IMG/VR virus record: IMGVR_UViG_3300022707_002424
Span: 1 to 27,992 of that record
DNA: 27,992 nt
Strand: one strand, 5' to 3'
From: a virus
In this document: positions 14,720-21,409 of the stretch, piece by piece
Position numbering within the stretch: the first letter of the stretch is position 1
How the letters are laid out: each line of letters opens with the position of its first letter
The notes under the pieces: generated by a model
The model's database searches: none
Told to the model about the DNA's origin: nothing
Seen by the model: the letters and a program-made list of their open reading frames with translations, nothing else
Program-made: the position numbers and the translations under genes

Positions 14720-14982
14720 TCCCCTTACTTTTTTTACTAATTAATGGCGTTTGTGCGCCCTTTGATCAATCAGATTGTAGCTATACAATAATTATTTACG
14801 ACTCCTCTCACGCGTGGGGCGCGACCCTGGATAAGACGATCTATTTTGGCGGAGACTTTTACAACGAACGAGATTGTTGGGGGCTTAGATTTTACGAGCA
14901 TGAATGGCTCCATATCGCTTACGGTAGCTTTCATCTCAACGGGCCGGAGTGTATGCTGAGACATGGAATGTTTAGATCATAA
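14716..14982 (+). CDS. Tiny secreted HExxH metalloprotease-like protein
   Basis: A GTG start overlaps the previous TGA. The first 14 residues (IPLLFLLINGVCA) look like a signal peptide or lipoprotein-type leader. The remaining 74 carry HEWLHIAYGSFH (H62, E63, H66, H73) and then a methionine at 80 (PECM) that could form a Met-turn, as in metzincins. The spacing is HExxHxxxGxxH, one residue longer than the usual HExxHxxGxxH. If active it would be among the smallest zinc proteases known to me. It could act on the archaeal surface layer. Catalysis is an inference from motif. Confidence 0.6.
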   Translation: MIPLLFLLINGVCAPFDQSDCSYTIIIYDSSHAWGATLDKTIYFGGDFYNERDCWGLRFYEHEWLHIAYGSFHLNGPECMLRHGMFRS

Positions 14983-15076
14983 ATTTAGCGATCATAAAGT
15001 TGTCGTAACCCAGGGAGATAAATTGTTCTGTACGGCGTGCACTCGTTATCTTAGACTGATCGTTGTAGGAGCATAA
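14963..15076 (+). CDS. 37-aa zinc-knuckle microprotein
   Basis: The frame from ATG 14963 overlaps the metalloprotease-like gene by 20 bases and encodes MECLDHKF and later FCTACTRYL, giving Cys3, His6, Cys23 and Cys26 as possible zinc ligands. A short hydrophobic end (LRLIVVGA) follows. It is probably translated by coupling. Evidence for coding is the knuckle motif and the overlap only. Confidence 0.45.
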   Translation: MECLDHKFSDHKVVVTQGDKLFCTACTRYLRLIVVGA

Positions 15077-15106
15077 CAGTCTTAATCTATTACACTAACG
15101 AAAATC

Positions 15107-15403
15107 ATGTCACAACCTAACGTTAGCGTAGCGGGTAAGGACCTCAGAGAATGGGCGTTAATCATTCTCTTGTTTGTTTTAGTGATTGCCATATCGGTAT
15201 TCATGATCGCGTTTGTAATTGCGATAATGAATGAGCCAGATATTAAAATCACGGGACAAATCGATCTCGGACAATTCACCGGAATCATTATCGGGATTGC
15301 TATGGTCGCCGTTGTTCTAGTGTCTCAGCAATTAACAGCAAAACAGCAACAAAGCGCGGTTCAAGCGACCGACGACGTATGGCTAAAAGACAATAAGCCA
15401 TAA
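15107..15403 (+). CDS. 98-aa protein with two transmembrane segments, holin-like layout
   Basis: Two hydrophobic helices are clear: residues about 17-40 (LIILLFVLVIAISVFMIAFV) and 58-73 (TGIIIGIAMVAVVLV). A Gln-rich polar tail (QQLTAKQQQSAVQ) follows. Size and two-helix topology resemble small holins or other viral membrane proteins, and it lies between two protease candidates. An alternative is a virion membrane or tail-associated component. A TTAATCTA stretch about 22 bases before the ATG may act as a weak promoter. The stop is followed by eight T residues. Confidence 0.65.
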   Translation: MSQPNVSVAGKDLREWALIILLFVLVIAISVFMIAFVIAIMNEPDIKITGQIDLGQFTGIIIGIAMVAVVLVSQQLTAKQQQSAVQATDDVWLKDNKP

Positions 15404-15409
15404 ACTCCC

Positions 15410-15417
15410 TTTTTTTT
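15410..15417 (+). terminator. Poly-T terminator after the two-helix membrane gene
   Basis: Eight T residues lie between the stop at 15403 and the next late promoter, which begins at the very next base. This separates the membrane-protein unit from the metalloprotease unit. Confidence 0.55.
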
Positions 15418-15434
15418 GCTAACACTTGTATAGT
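15418..15434 (+). promoter_or_regulatory. Late promoter element 4 (matrixin gene)
   Basis: GCTAACACTTGTATAGT directly follows the poly-T tract. The TATA core 15429-15432 is centred about 24 bases before ATG 15455. Confidence 0.75.
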
Positions 15435-15454
15435 TTAGATCCCCCATATTTTTC

Positions 15455-16102
15455 ATGCACGATGCGAAGCTTGCGCGGTGTGAATGTTCTAATCAGAATG
15501 ATCAATCTATCCTATTCAAAGAGAACATCGAAGGTATTGCCGAGTGGCCCCATAATTGGCCCGACGGCGTTGTCACTTATCGATTAAACAATTTTTCAGA
15601 GGACTTTGCATATAGTTGGCAAACTCGAGCCATTGTCGTCGCTCTTAGAACTTGGCAACTTAGAATTAACAAATTAAGATTCAGGCGCGAGCGCAACATG
15701 ACCGCGCACGTTGACGCTAACATTTGGTTTAGACCCGCCGAGGCGTTTAGCTCTCCAAACGTATTCGCCCATGCGTGGTTCCCGGGCCAAGGAGAGGTTA
15801 GCGGAGACGTTGAGATAAACGACTCTTGGGATTGGGTCCCTGGTGTGCATTTGTCTCGAATGAATCACCCGCCAATGGTCCCCATTATGGTTCACGAATT
15901 TGGTCATTCTATAATTGGATTGAGGCATGATCCGACAGATAATCGACAAATGATGTTCCCGTCATTTAATATCGGTTCTAAAAAAACAACTCTTGGAGAT
16001 AGAGATATTTTTAGAGCTCAAGATAGACTCGGAGCTAGAACAATACATCAACATATTCTCGATTACTTTATGCGCCGACGTCGAGCGGGTTGGGATTTCT
16101 AA
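15455..16102 (+). CDS. Matrixin-like zinc metalloprotease
   Basis: The 215-residue protein has the matrixin plan. A WP...VTYRLNN start strand and a helix with AIVVALRTWQL lead to strands with IWFRP and GDVEINDSWDW. The zinc helix MVHEFGHSIIGLRHD follows (H147, E148, H151, H158), then a Met-turn (NRQMMFP, 165-169) and a C-terminal helix (GDRDIFRAQDRLG). The zinc motif is HExxHxxxGxxH, one residue longer than canonical. No signal peptide or pro-domain is visible, so it may be virion-borne or released on lysis. It has its own late promoter and could degrade surface-layer proteins. Confidence 0.88.
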   Translation: MHDAKLARCECSNQNDQSILFKENIEGIAEWPHNWPDGVVTYRLNNFSEDFAYSWQTRAIVVALRTWQLRINKLRFRRERNMTAHVDANIWFRPAEAFSSPNVFAHAWFPGQGEVSGDVEINDSWDWVPGVHLSRMNHPPMVPIMVHEFGHSIIGLRHDPTDNRQMMFPSFNIGSKKTTLGDRDIFRAQDRLGARTIHQHILDYFMRRRRAGWDF

Positions 16103-16103
16103 C

Positions 16104-16120
16104 GCTAACAGTTGTATAGT
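16104..16120 (+). promoter_or_regulatory. Late promoter element 5 (fibre unit A)
   Basis: GCTAACAGTTGTATAGT begins two bases after the matrixin stop (extended TAACGCTAACA). The TATA core 16115-16118 is centred about 23 bases before ATG 16140. Confidence 0.75.
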
Positions 16121-16139
16121 ATCTCACTAAGCTAACTCA

Positions 16140-16940
16140 ATGGCCTTTCATCTCTACTCGAGAGGGTCAGCAAGGGGACAATTTCTGCAAAACGTGATAT
16201 TTTTCCCGACCTTTTTGGACGCTGACATTCGCTGGGGTTTTGACGCGATATGGAATATCTCAATAATTTCTAACACTACAATAGCAACTAATGATCTTGA
16301 ATATACAATAGATAACGGAACCACATTTTTTCCTCTCAATGTCTCTGGACCAATCAACGCCTCCGATGAGAGGATATTCAACATAAAGGCCGGAGATAAA
16401 GAGAAATTTAATCTTAGATGTATAGGAGTGAGCGGTTGTACGCTATTTCGTGCTCTGATATCGATTGCGCCCCAGGATATACAGAGACCGAGCCAAGACA
16501 TCACCGTCAATATTCCAACGCCCTTAGACGTCAACATTTGTCCCGTGACTTGCGACGTCCCAATCATCAACGGTTCGATCAGTCCGTTACTCGTATCGGT
16601 TGGAGCTCCGCCAGTTGGAACGCCCAACGGTGTAATTATCCTAAGTAAAACAAATTCAGTCGAGACAGCAAACACGGACATCTCTGGCGTTGATCTATCT
16701 CCCTCGGGAACGAGCCCGGGAGACGCTGTAATATTTCGTATTGAATGGTCGGCTAGTGTTGTCGGAGTTTTGACTATGACACTAGACAGCACTACCTTTG
16801 TAGAGTTTAACAATGGAGCTAATTTAAGAGCCGACTCCTTACATCTCTTTGACGTGGTTGTAGAGGACGGCGATTTATTTAATTTACAATTTAACAAAAA
16901 CACAACGATAAGATTTTTGAGGGTGATCCAAGTATTATGA
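16140..16940 (+). CDS. Virion structural protein with two beta modules
   Basis: The 266-residue protein contains two copies of a beta module of about 70 residues. The first reads ...LEYTIDNGTTFFPLN...RIFNIKAGDKEKFNLRC, the second ...LTMTLDSTTFVEFNNG...LHLFDVVVEDGDLFNLQF and ends FLRVIQVL. A Pro/Ser-rich linker with ISPLLVSVGAPPVGTPNG separates them. The same module forms the next gene. Such 'tlDgttf.. .v.dGd..n.r' modules are common in phage neck, spike or fibre proteins. It starts a long fibre operon and overlaps the next gene by four bases. Confidence 0.65.
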   Translation: MAFHLYSRGSARGQFLQNVIFFPTFLDADIRWGFDAIWNISIISNTTIATNDLEYTIDNGTTFFPLNVSGPINASDERIFNIKAGDKEKFNLRCIGVSGCTLFRALISIAPQDIQRPSQDITVNIPTPLDVNICPVTCDVPIINGSISPLLVSVGAPPVGTPNGVIILSKTNSVETANTDISGVDLSPSGTSPGDAVIFRIEWSASVVGVLTMTLDSTTFVEFNNGANLRADSLHLFDVVVEDGDLFNLQFNKNTTIRFLRVIQVL

Positions 16941-17296
16941 GCTTTCCAGCCCAGGGCTACATTCCGACAACTACTCCCGTCCCCGTACTACGTGATCAAG
17001 TCACGGCTCTATCTAGGACGGCGAATCAAAATTGGTTCGCCTCTGATATTGTGCCAACTGTGGCCTCAGAAAATTCCAGCATTATAGAGATAACGTTTTG
17101 TTTTGAAAAGAGAATTAAAATGGAGGTCACGTTAGACGGGACGACATTTTGCGCACTAAACAATAATCTCCCTATTGAAGCCCAAACAATTAACACCTAT
17201 CAGATTCCCGTACTAAATGGAGACTTGGTAAATTTCAGAGTTAATCTAGCGGGGATCATTCGTTTCGCTAGAGTCACAGAGATTGGAGGTAACTAA
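16937..17296 (+). CDS. 119-aa structural protein, single beta module
   Basis: After an unstructured start of about 35 residues, this protein is one copy of the module found twice in the previous gene: KMEVTLDGTTFCALNNN, TYQIPVLNGDLVNFRVN, IIRFARVTEIGG. It therefore probably arose by duplication. The start lies in an ATGA overlap and the stop in a TAATG overlap; GGAGG at 17285-17289 belongs to the next gene's start. The likely role is a virion accessory or adaptor piece; the exact location is unknown. Confidence 0.65.
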   Translation: MSFPAQGYIPTTTPVPVLRDQVTALSRTANQNWFASDIVPTVASENSSIIEITFCFEKRIKMEVTLDGTTFCALNNNLPIEAQTINTYQIPVLNGDLVNFRVNLAGIIRFARVTEIGGN

Positions 17297-18162
17297 TGCC
17301 AACCCCCCAGGGCTTTAACATTTTTCAAGATATCATTCAATTACTACAAGACGAAGGCATTGATTTACCATTTCAACCGACAATTAATTTCACAGGGACC
17401 GGTGTAACAGCTAGCGACGATCCTGGAAATAATAGAACCAATGTGGATATCCCAGGGGGGACCACTCCTCACGATTTACTAGACGGAGTAATCAATCAGG
17501 ACACCGTCGCCAATCCCGCAACCTTTGGAGATTTAATTATCGGCAACGCGACTCCTCTGTGGGACGTCCTTAGCATTGGAGCTCTTGGTCAAGTCTTAAC
17601 AGTAGTAGCGGGCGCGCCCGCGTGGGCGACCCCAGGCAGTAGCTTTTATCAAACTATCGAGGACGAGGGGATTGCTCTCCCTCAGCAACCTACGTTTAAT
17701 TTCATTGGACCTATTGTCACAGCCGTTGACGATCCGGGTAACAATAGAACAAATATTACTATTACGGGCGGAGCGGGCGGAGCTAATACATTCATTCTAG
17801 GTTATGCTGAGGATCAATCACTAGACAATGGAGGCGATGAGTTTGCTAGTTTTTTCTCTAATGGAACTGACAGCGCAGAAGATGACGCTACGGGATTTTT
17901 GACTTTCGCATTGACGGTTAAGAGACTCACGGTTCACGTTGGAACTAACTCAAGTAGCGGAATTACAGATATAGCGATGAGAGATGATGGCGTTGACGTC
18001 CCAAATACTTTAATCAATATTCCGGTCTCTACTACGGGAGACTTTGACTCGGGAGCAATCTCTGAGGCAATCGTAGCAAATTCACAAATCAATATGAGAT
18101 TAAGACGAAATGGCTCATCAACCTTTGGCGACTATACACTCTTGGTGGAACTTGAGAAATGA
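17296..18162 (+). CDS. Tail-fibre-like protein with tandem motif
   Basis: The motif 'EGI.LP.QPT.NF.G..VTA.DDPGNNRTN' occurs twice (about residues 19-54 and 118-152), a repeat widely seen in phage fibre proteins. Between them lies a linker of the DQGVINQDTV / LSIGALGQVLTV type. The C-terminal half (from about 165) is beta-rich and ends DYTLLVELEK, perhaps a receptor-contacting or trimer head. GGAGG just upstream and a TAATG overlap define the start. The stop overlaps the next gene by four bases. Confidence 0.75.
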   Translation: MPTPQGFNIFQDIIQLLQDEGIDLPFQPTINFTGTGVTASDDPGNNRTNVDIPGGTTPHDLLDGVINQDTVANPATFGDLIIGNATPLWDVLSIGALGQVLTVVAGAPAWATPGSSFYQTIEDEGIALPQQPTFNFIGPIVTAVDDPGNNRTNITITGGAGGANTFILGYAEDQSLDNGGDEFASFFSNGTDSAEDDATGFLTFALTVKRLTVHVGTNSSSGITDIAMRDDGVDVPNTLINIPVSTTGDFDSGAISEAIVANSQINMRLRRNGSSTFGDYTLLVELEK

Positions 18163-18533
18163 CCAAAACTTTTACAGCTCGAGACGGGACTACAATCGAG
18201 GTTCGCTCCGATAAGGCGTGGGAGTGGCGACCCAATAGTTGTCGATGTGATCTAGTGTTTGAAACGGATACTCTTGAGTTAGACTTTGTTATTCATGTGT
18301 GCGAGCTTCATAAGACGGTAGTTGACGGTAGATTGTTCTCCGAAGTTCTCAATCATAATAATACAATAAACACGTCACTCCCTAATCCTCTAAGTGAGGC
18401 TGACAAAACTACGATCTCAACTGCAAGGCGAGCCGAACAACAAAGGATCGAAGCTCTAGGACCGGGAGAGACAAGAGCGGACTCTAACACAAAAGCTAGT
18501 ATAGAGGCTGATCTTAGGGATAAGGGACGTTGA
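18159..18533 (+). CDS. 124-aa fibre-cluster protein with CxC...C..H motif
   Basis: A beta-rich N-terminal half has SCRCDLVFE and VCELH (cysteines around residues 24, 26, 48 and a His at 51), which may bind zinc. The C-terminal half is a charged helix (ADKTTISTARRAEQQRIEAL) ending in a polar tail. Similar small proteins accompany fibre genes in other tailed viruses, but I cannot name a family. It is coupled on both sides (ATGA at the start, TTGA at the end). Confidence 0.6.
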   Translation: MTKTFTARDGTTIEVRSDKAWEWRPNSCRCDLVFETDTLELDFVIHVCELHKTVVDGRLFSEVLNHNNTINTSLPNPLSEADKTTISTARRAEQQRIEALGPGETRADSNTKASIEADLRDKGR

Positions 18534-18739
18534 CCTCTCAAGATGTTATGGACAAAGGATCAGAGCTGAAAAACCTAATCAGCCAAATGTCAAGACTTAT
18601 GATGATAATTGAGAATCCCACAGTTGAGGGCGTGGACATTTCATCGTCTGATTTTACCACTAGATATGACGGTCTTAAAACTGAGCTTGATTCGGCTGAG
18701 ACCGATTACAAAACAACCCGAGACGCCTACACACCCTAA
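18530..18739 (+). CDS. 69-aa helical hypothetical protein
   Basis: The TTG at 18530 overlaps the previous stop as TTGA, a junction also used at 170; ATG 18548 is the alternative start (MDKGSEL). The protein is largely helical, with a repeated charged pattern (LKTELDSAETDYKTTRDAY). No motif is recognised. Its stop codon lies inside late promoter element 6. It is probably a coupled accessory of the fibre unit. Confidence 0.55.
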   Translation: MTSQDVMDKGSELKNLISQMSRLMMIIENPTVEGVDISSSDFTTRYDGLKTELDSAETDYKTTRDAYTP

Positions 18740-18751
18740 CAGTTGTATAGT
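18735..18751 (+). promoter_or_regulatory. Late promoter element 6 (fibre unit B)
   Basis: CCTAACAGTTGTATAGT differs from the others only in its first base. The stop codon of the previous gene (18737-18739) is part of the element. The TATA core 18746-18749 is centred about 26 bases before ATG 18774. Confidence 0.72.
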
Positions 18752-18773
18752 TTAAGACTAACACAAAATCAGC

Positions 18774-20342
18774 ATGGCCGTTATTGGTAATCTGAGAATC
18801 CCTTGGACCACAACTAAATCTCAAGATAATAATTTTGATGTTAGTCGCAATCAATTAACCAATCCCGGTAATCAGATAGAGGTCCTAGACAGCGCCGGAC
18901 TACCGGCAACCGTAATCGATTGGGCTAATGTAGATTTCACTAATGTTGGAGAGATTAACGGAATACCAGTCTCTAATTTTCTAACCGATTTAACAGCCCA
19001 AAATTTAGGAACCTTACTAGACGTTGACGTAACTGTCAGCACGGTTCCAATCGAGGGCGATGTTTTGTTCTATGATGGGGCAATCTGGAATAGATTGCCA
19101 AGAGGCACGGACGGACAATTTTTAAAATCAACCACAACCGGAATCGCCTGGGGGACGGGAACCGCTCAACTCAACGATTTCTCTGACGCTCTGTTTAGAA
19201 TATTCAGCGACGCCGACGCTGGAAAAATCATAGCCTTTGATGTAAGTCAAATTACTAGCGGATTTACTAGGACTTTCACTCTGCCAGACGGGGACGGCGT
19301 ACTCGCCAGAATTTCAGATATTCCAGTTGTTAGCGGTTCGTTTAGCGATACCGCATTTAATGTCTTTAATGACGCCGATACCACTACCAAACTCGAGTTT
19401 CAAATTAGCGGTTTAACTCCTGGTGTAACTAGGACGGCAACGTGGCCAGATAAGGACGGTATTGTAGCCTTTATCTCTGACATTGTCGCCCCAGGTAACA
19501 CGTTCGAGGATAACGTATGGAGAATATTAGACAATGTTGATAACTCAAAACAATTCGCCCTCCAAATGGATCAGCTTACCACAGCGACAACATTCACAAT
19601 TCGTCCATTAACAACGGCTACCAAGACCTTTGATATTCCAGACGCCGTCGATGGCGACGAATTTCTCATGGAGACATTCGCACAGACCGTCCAAAACAAA
19701 ACACTTGACGGAACCAACTCCATAGACGACGGAGCTCTATCTACTAATGTAGTCTTAGAAGATCAAGCTAATACTTACACAGCCGGATCTCTACAACAAT
19801 TCCTCGGAGATATTGCGGGAACGTCTGGATTAAACGTTGGCGGTATTGCTGGCAATCCGTCGTCCCAGGCAGACGGTGACATTTGGCTAAACACATCGAG
19901 TAATCAAATGTTCGCTAGAATCAACGGAGTTGACGTTGATCTTAGTAGCGTCACAATCAAAGACTCGGCCTTTGTTATTACAGCGTCAGATGAATCAACT
20001 GACTTGGATACAACGAACAATCCAAAGACAACATTCCGCATGACGTTTCCATTTACACTCAACACAGGAACCGGCCTAGACCTTGGCGTAAGAGCTAGCG
20101 TTAGAGACGCCCCAACTGGCTCAGATGATATCATTATTGACATCAAACAAAACGGTGTCAGCATATTATCGACGTTGCTACACATTGATCCAGGCGATGA
20201 GGAGAGCGTCTCATCGGCTACACAGGCGGTTATCTCAACCTCGGCTCTAACCGACAATGCAGAGATGAGCGTAGAGATCAATCAAGTTGGCGACACAACT
20301 CCCGGTAACGGACTCAAAGTCTATCTAATCGGAACGAGTTAA
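18774..20342 (+). CDS. Tail fibre protein with three internal repeats
   Basis: After a short N-terminal adaptor region, a pattern of about 50-55 residues repeats: FSDALFRIFSDADAGK...TLPDGDGVLA, then FSDTAFNVFNDADTTTK...TWPDKDGIVA, then a diverged FEDNVWRILDNVDNSK. Such 'F.D..fri.d.aD..k...f......tr..t.PD.dG' repeats are a hallmark of phage tail fibres. A 'QNKTLDGTNSIDDG' turn follows, then a beta-rich C-terminal domain (about 390-522). It leads the second fibre unit from a late promoter and is coupled to the next gene by TAATG. Confidence 0.8.
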   Translation: MAVIGNLRIPWTTTKSQDNNFDVSRNQLTNPGNQIEVLDSAGLPATVIDWANVDFTNVGEINGIPVSNFLTDLTAQNLGTLLDVDVTVSTVPIEGDVLFYDGAIWNRLPRGTDGQFLKSTTTGIAWGTGTAQLNDFSDALFRIFSDADAGKIIAFDVSQITSGFTRTFTLPDGDGVLARISDIPVVSGSFSDTAFNVFNDADTTTKLEFQISGLTPGVTRTATWPDKDGIVAFISDIVAPGNTFEDNVWRILDNVDNSKQFALQMDQLTTATTFTIRPLTTATKTFDIPDAVDGDEFLMETFAQTVQNKTLDGTNSIDDGALSTNVVLEDQANTYTAGSLQQFLGDIAGTSGLNVGGIAGNPSSQADGDIWLNTSSNQMFARINGVDVDLSSVTIKDSAFVITASDESTDLDTTNNPKTTFRMTFPFTLNTGTGLDLGVRASVRDAPTGSDDIIIDIKQNGVSILSTLLHIDPGDEESVSSATQAVISTSALTDNAEMSVEINQVGDTTPGNGLKVYLIGTS

Positions 20343-21409
20343 TGAGCCATTATATTGTCAATCCCTTTTTTCAATTTGGTGGTCCTCCGCCTCCGCCTAC
20401 GCGCAACGCATGGATTGAGGTTGGACGAACCACTCTTGGATCAGCTCAAACAACTATTACAGTTTCGAGTCTCCCAAACAAAAGATACTATATGGTCTTA
20501 ATGTCTTTGTTAGCGGAAGGAGGCAACACAAACGCTAAACTCCGATTCAATGGAGATTCGGGGAACAATTATGCTAGGAGTAATTCAATTAACGGAGCGG
20601 TTGACAACAAAGCGGGTAATCAAAACGAAGTCACTATTAATTTTGGCGGGGCTAATATTACTAACAAGTGGATCTATATGTATATCGATAATAATCCTAA
20701 CGGAGAAAAACTCCTCACGGCTCATTATTTACAACAAGAGGTGGGATCTGGCACAGCCCCCACTAGAACCGAAAGTATAGGTAAATGGATTCTAAAAGAC
20801 ATTCCAGATAATGTCATTTCACAAATACAGATTTTGACAGACGGGGCGGGATCACAATATAGTATAGGCTCTGAAATGGTTGTCTTGGGATTTGATCCGG
20901 CTGACGGACTAGATTCAACCTTTAACTTTTGGCAAGAGCTAGCAAATGTAGAACTAGCGACTCAAGCCGATATCCTCACAGCTAATTTCTCAGCGAGAAA
21001 ATATCTATGGGTTCAAATCCATGTCAAGGCGATTGATGGAACCATTGACACACGAATCCAATTTAACGGGGACGTTGGGACAAATTATGCCAACCGTCAA
21101 AGCAAAAATGGAGGAGCGGACACTACTACTGGCAATCCCGCAACATCTACTCAACCCGATGTCACAATAGGAGATGAACCTCGATTCTATGAGTTTTTTA
21201 TTGTAAATGAAACTAACGAGGAAAAATTAGGAATCAATCATACGGTAGAACAGACAGGACCCGGGGCGGGGAATATCCCTCAAAGACAAGAGAGTGTATT
21301 CAAGTGGATCAATGTAATAGCACAGATCACGACAATAGACGTCAAAAATCAAGGAGGCACAGGTGACTACGCTACCGGATCAAAGATCACAGTATGGGGG
21401 CATGACTAA
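20342..21409 (+). CDS. Receptor-binding candidate: two tandem jelly-roll-like domains
   Basis: The 355 residues form two homologous halves of about 165 residues. Each has a strand with 'lRFNGDsGnNYA', then an 'nG..dn..GN' loop, a 'f.. .yi.N...ekl' strand, 'R.ESi.KW', and an end 'Y..GS...v.G.D'. A third copy lies at the C-terminus of the next protein. A Pro-rich start (GGPPPPPT) follows about 12 residues. The domains probably sit at the tip or side of the fibre and bind surface sugars or protein; that is inference from context. The two halves diverged strongly. Confidence 0.7.
   Translation: MSHYIVNPFFQFGGPPPPPTRNAWIEVGRTTLGSAQTTITVSSLPNKRYYMVLMSLLAEGGNTNAKLRFNGDSGNNYARSNSINGAVDNKAGNQNEVTINFGGANITNKWIYMYIDNNPNGEKLLTAHYLQQEVGSGTAPTRTESIGKWILKDIPDNVISQIQILTDGAGSQYSIGSEMVVLGFDPADGLDSTFNFWQELANVELATQADILTANFSARKYLWVQIHVKAIDGTIDTRIQFNGDVGTNYANRQSKNGGADTTTGNPATSTQPDVTIGDEPRFYEFFIVNETNEEKLGINHTVEQTGPGAGNIPQRQESVFKWINVIAQITTIDVKNQGGTGDYATGSKITVWGHD

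Noticed and set aside
16154-16903. Long antisense open frame (249 codons) opposite the first fibre-unit gene
   Set aside because: It mirrors a well-supported + strand beta-module protein, has no promoter or coupled neighbour, and its product lacks recognisable motifs.
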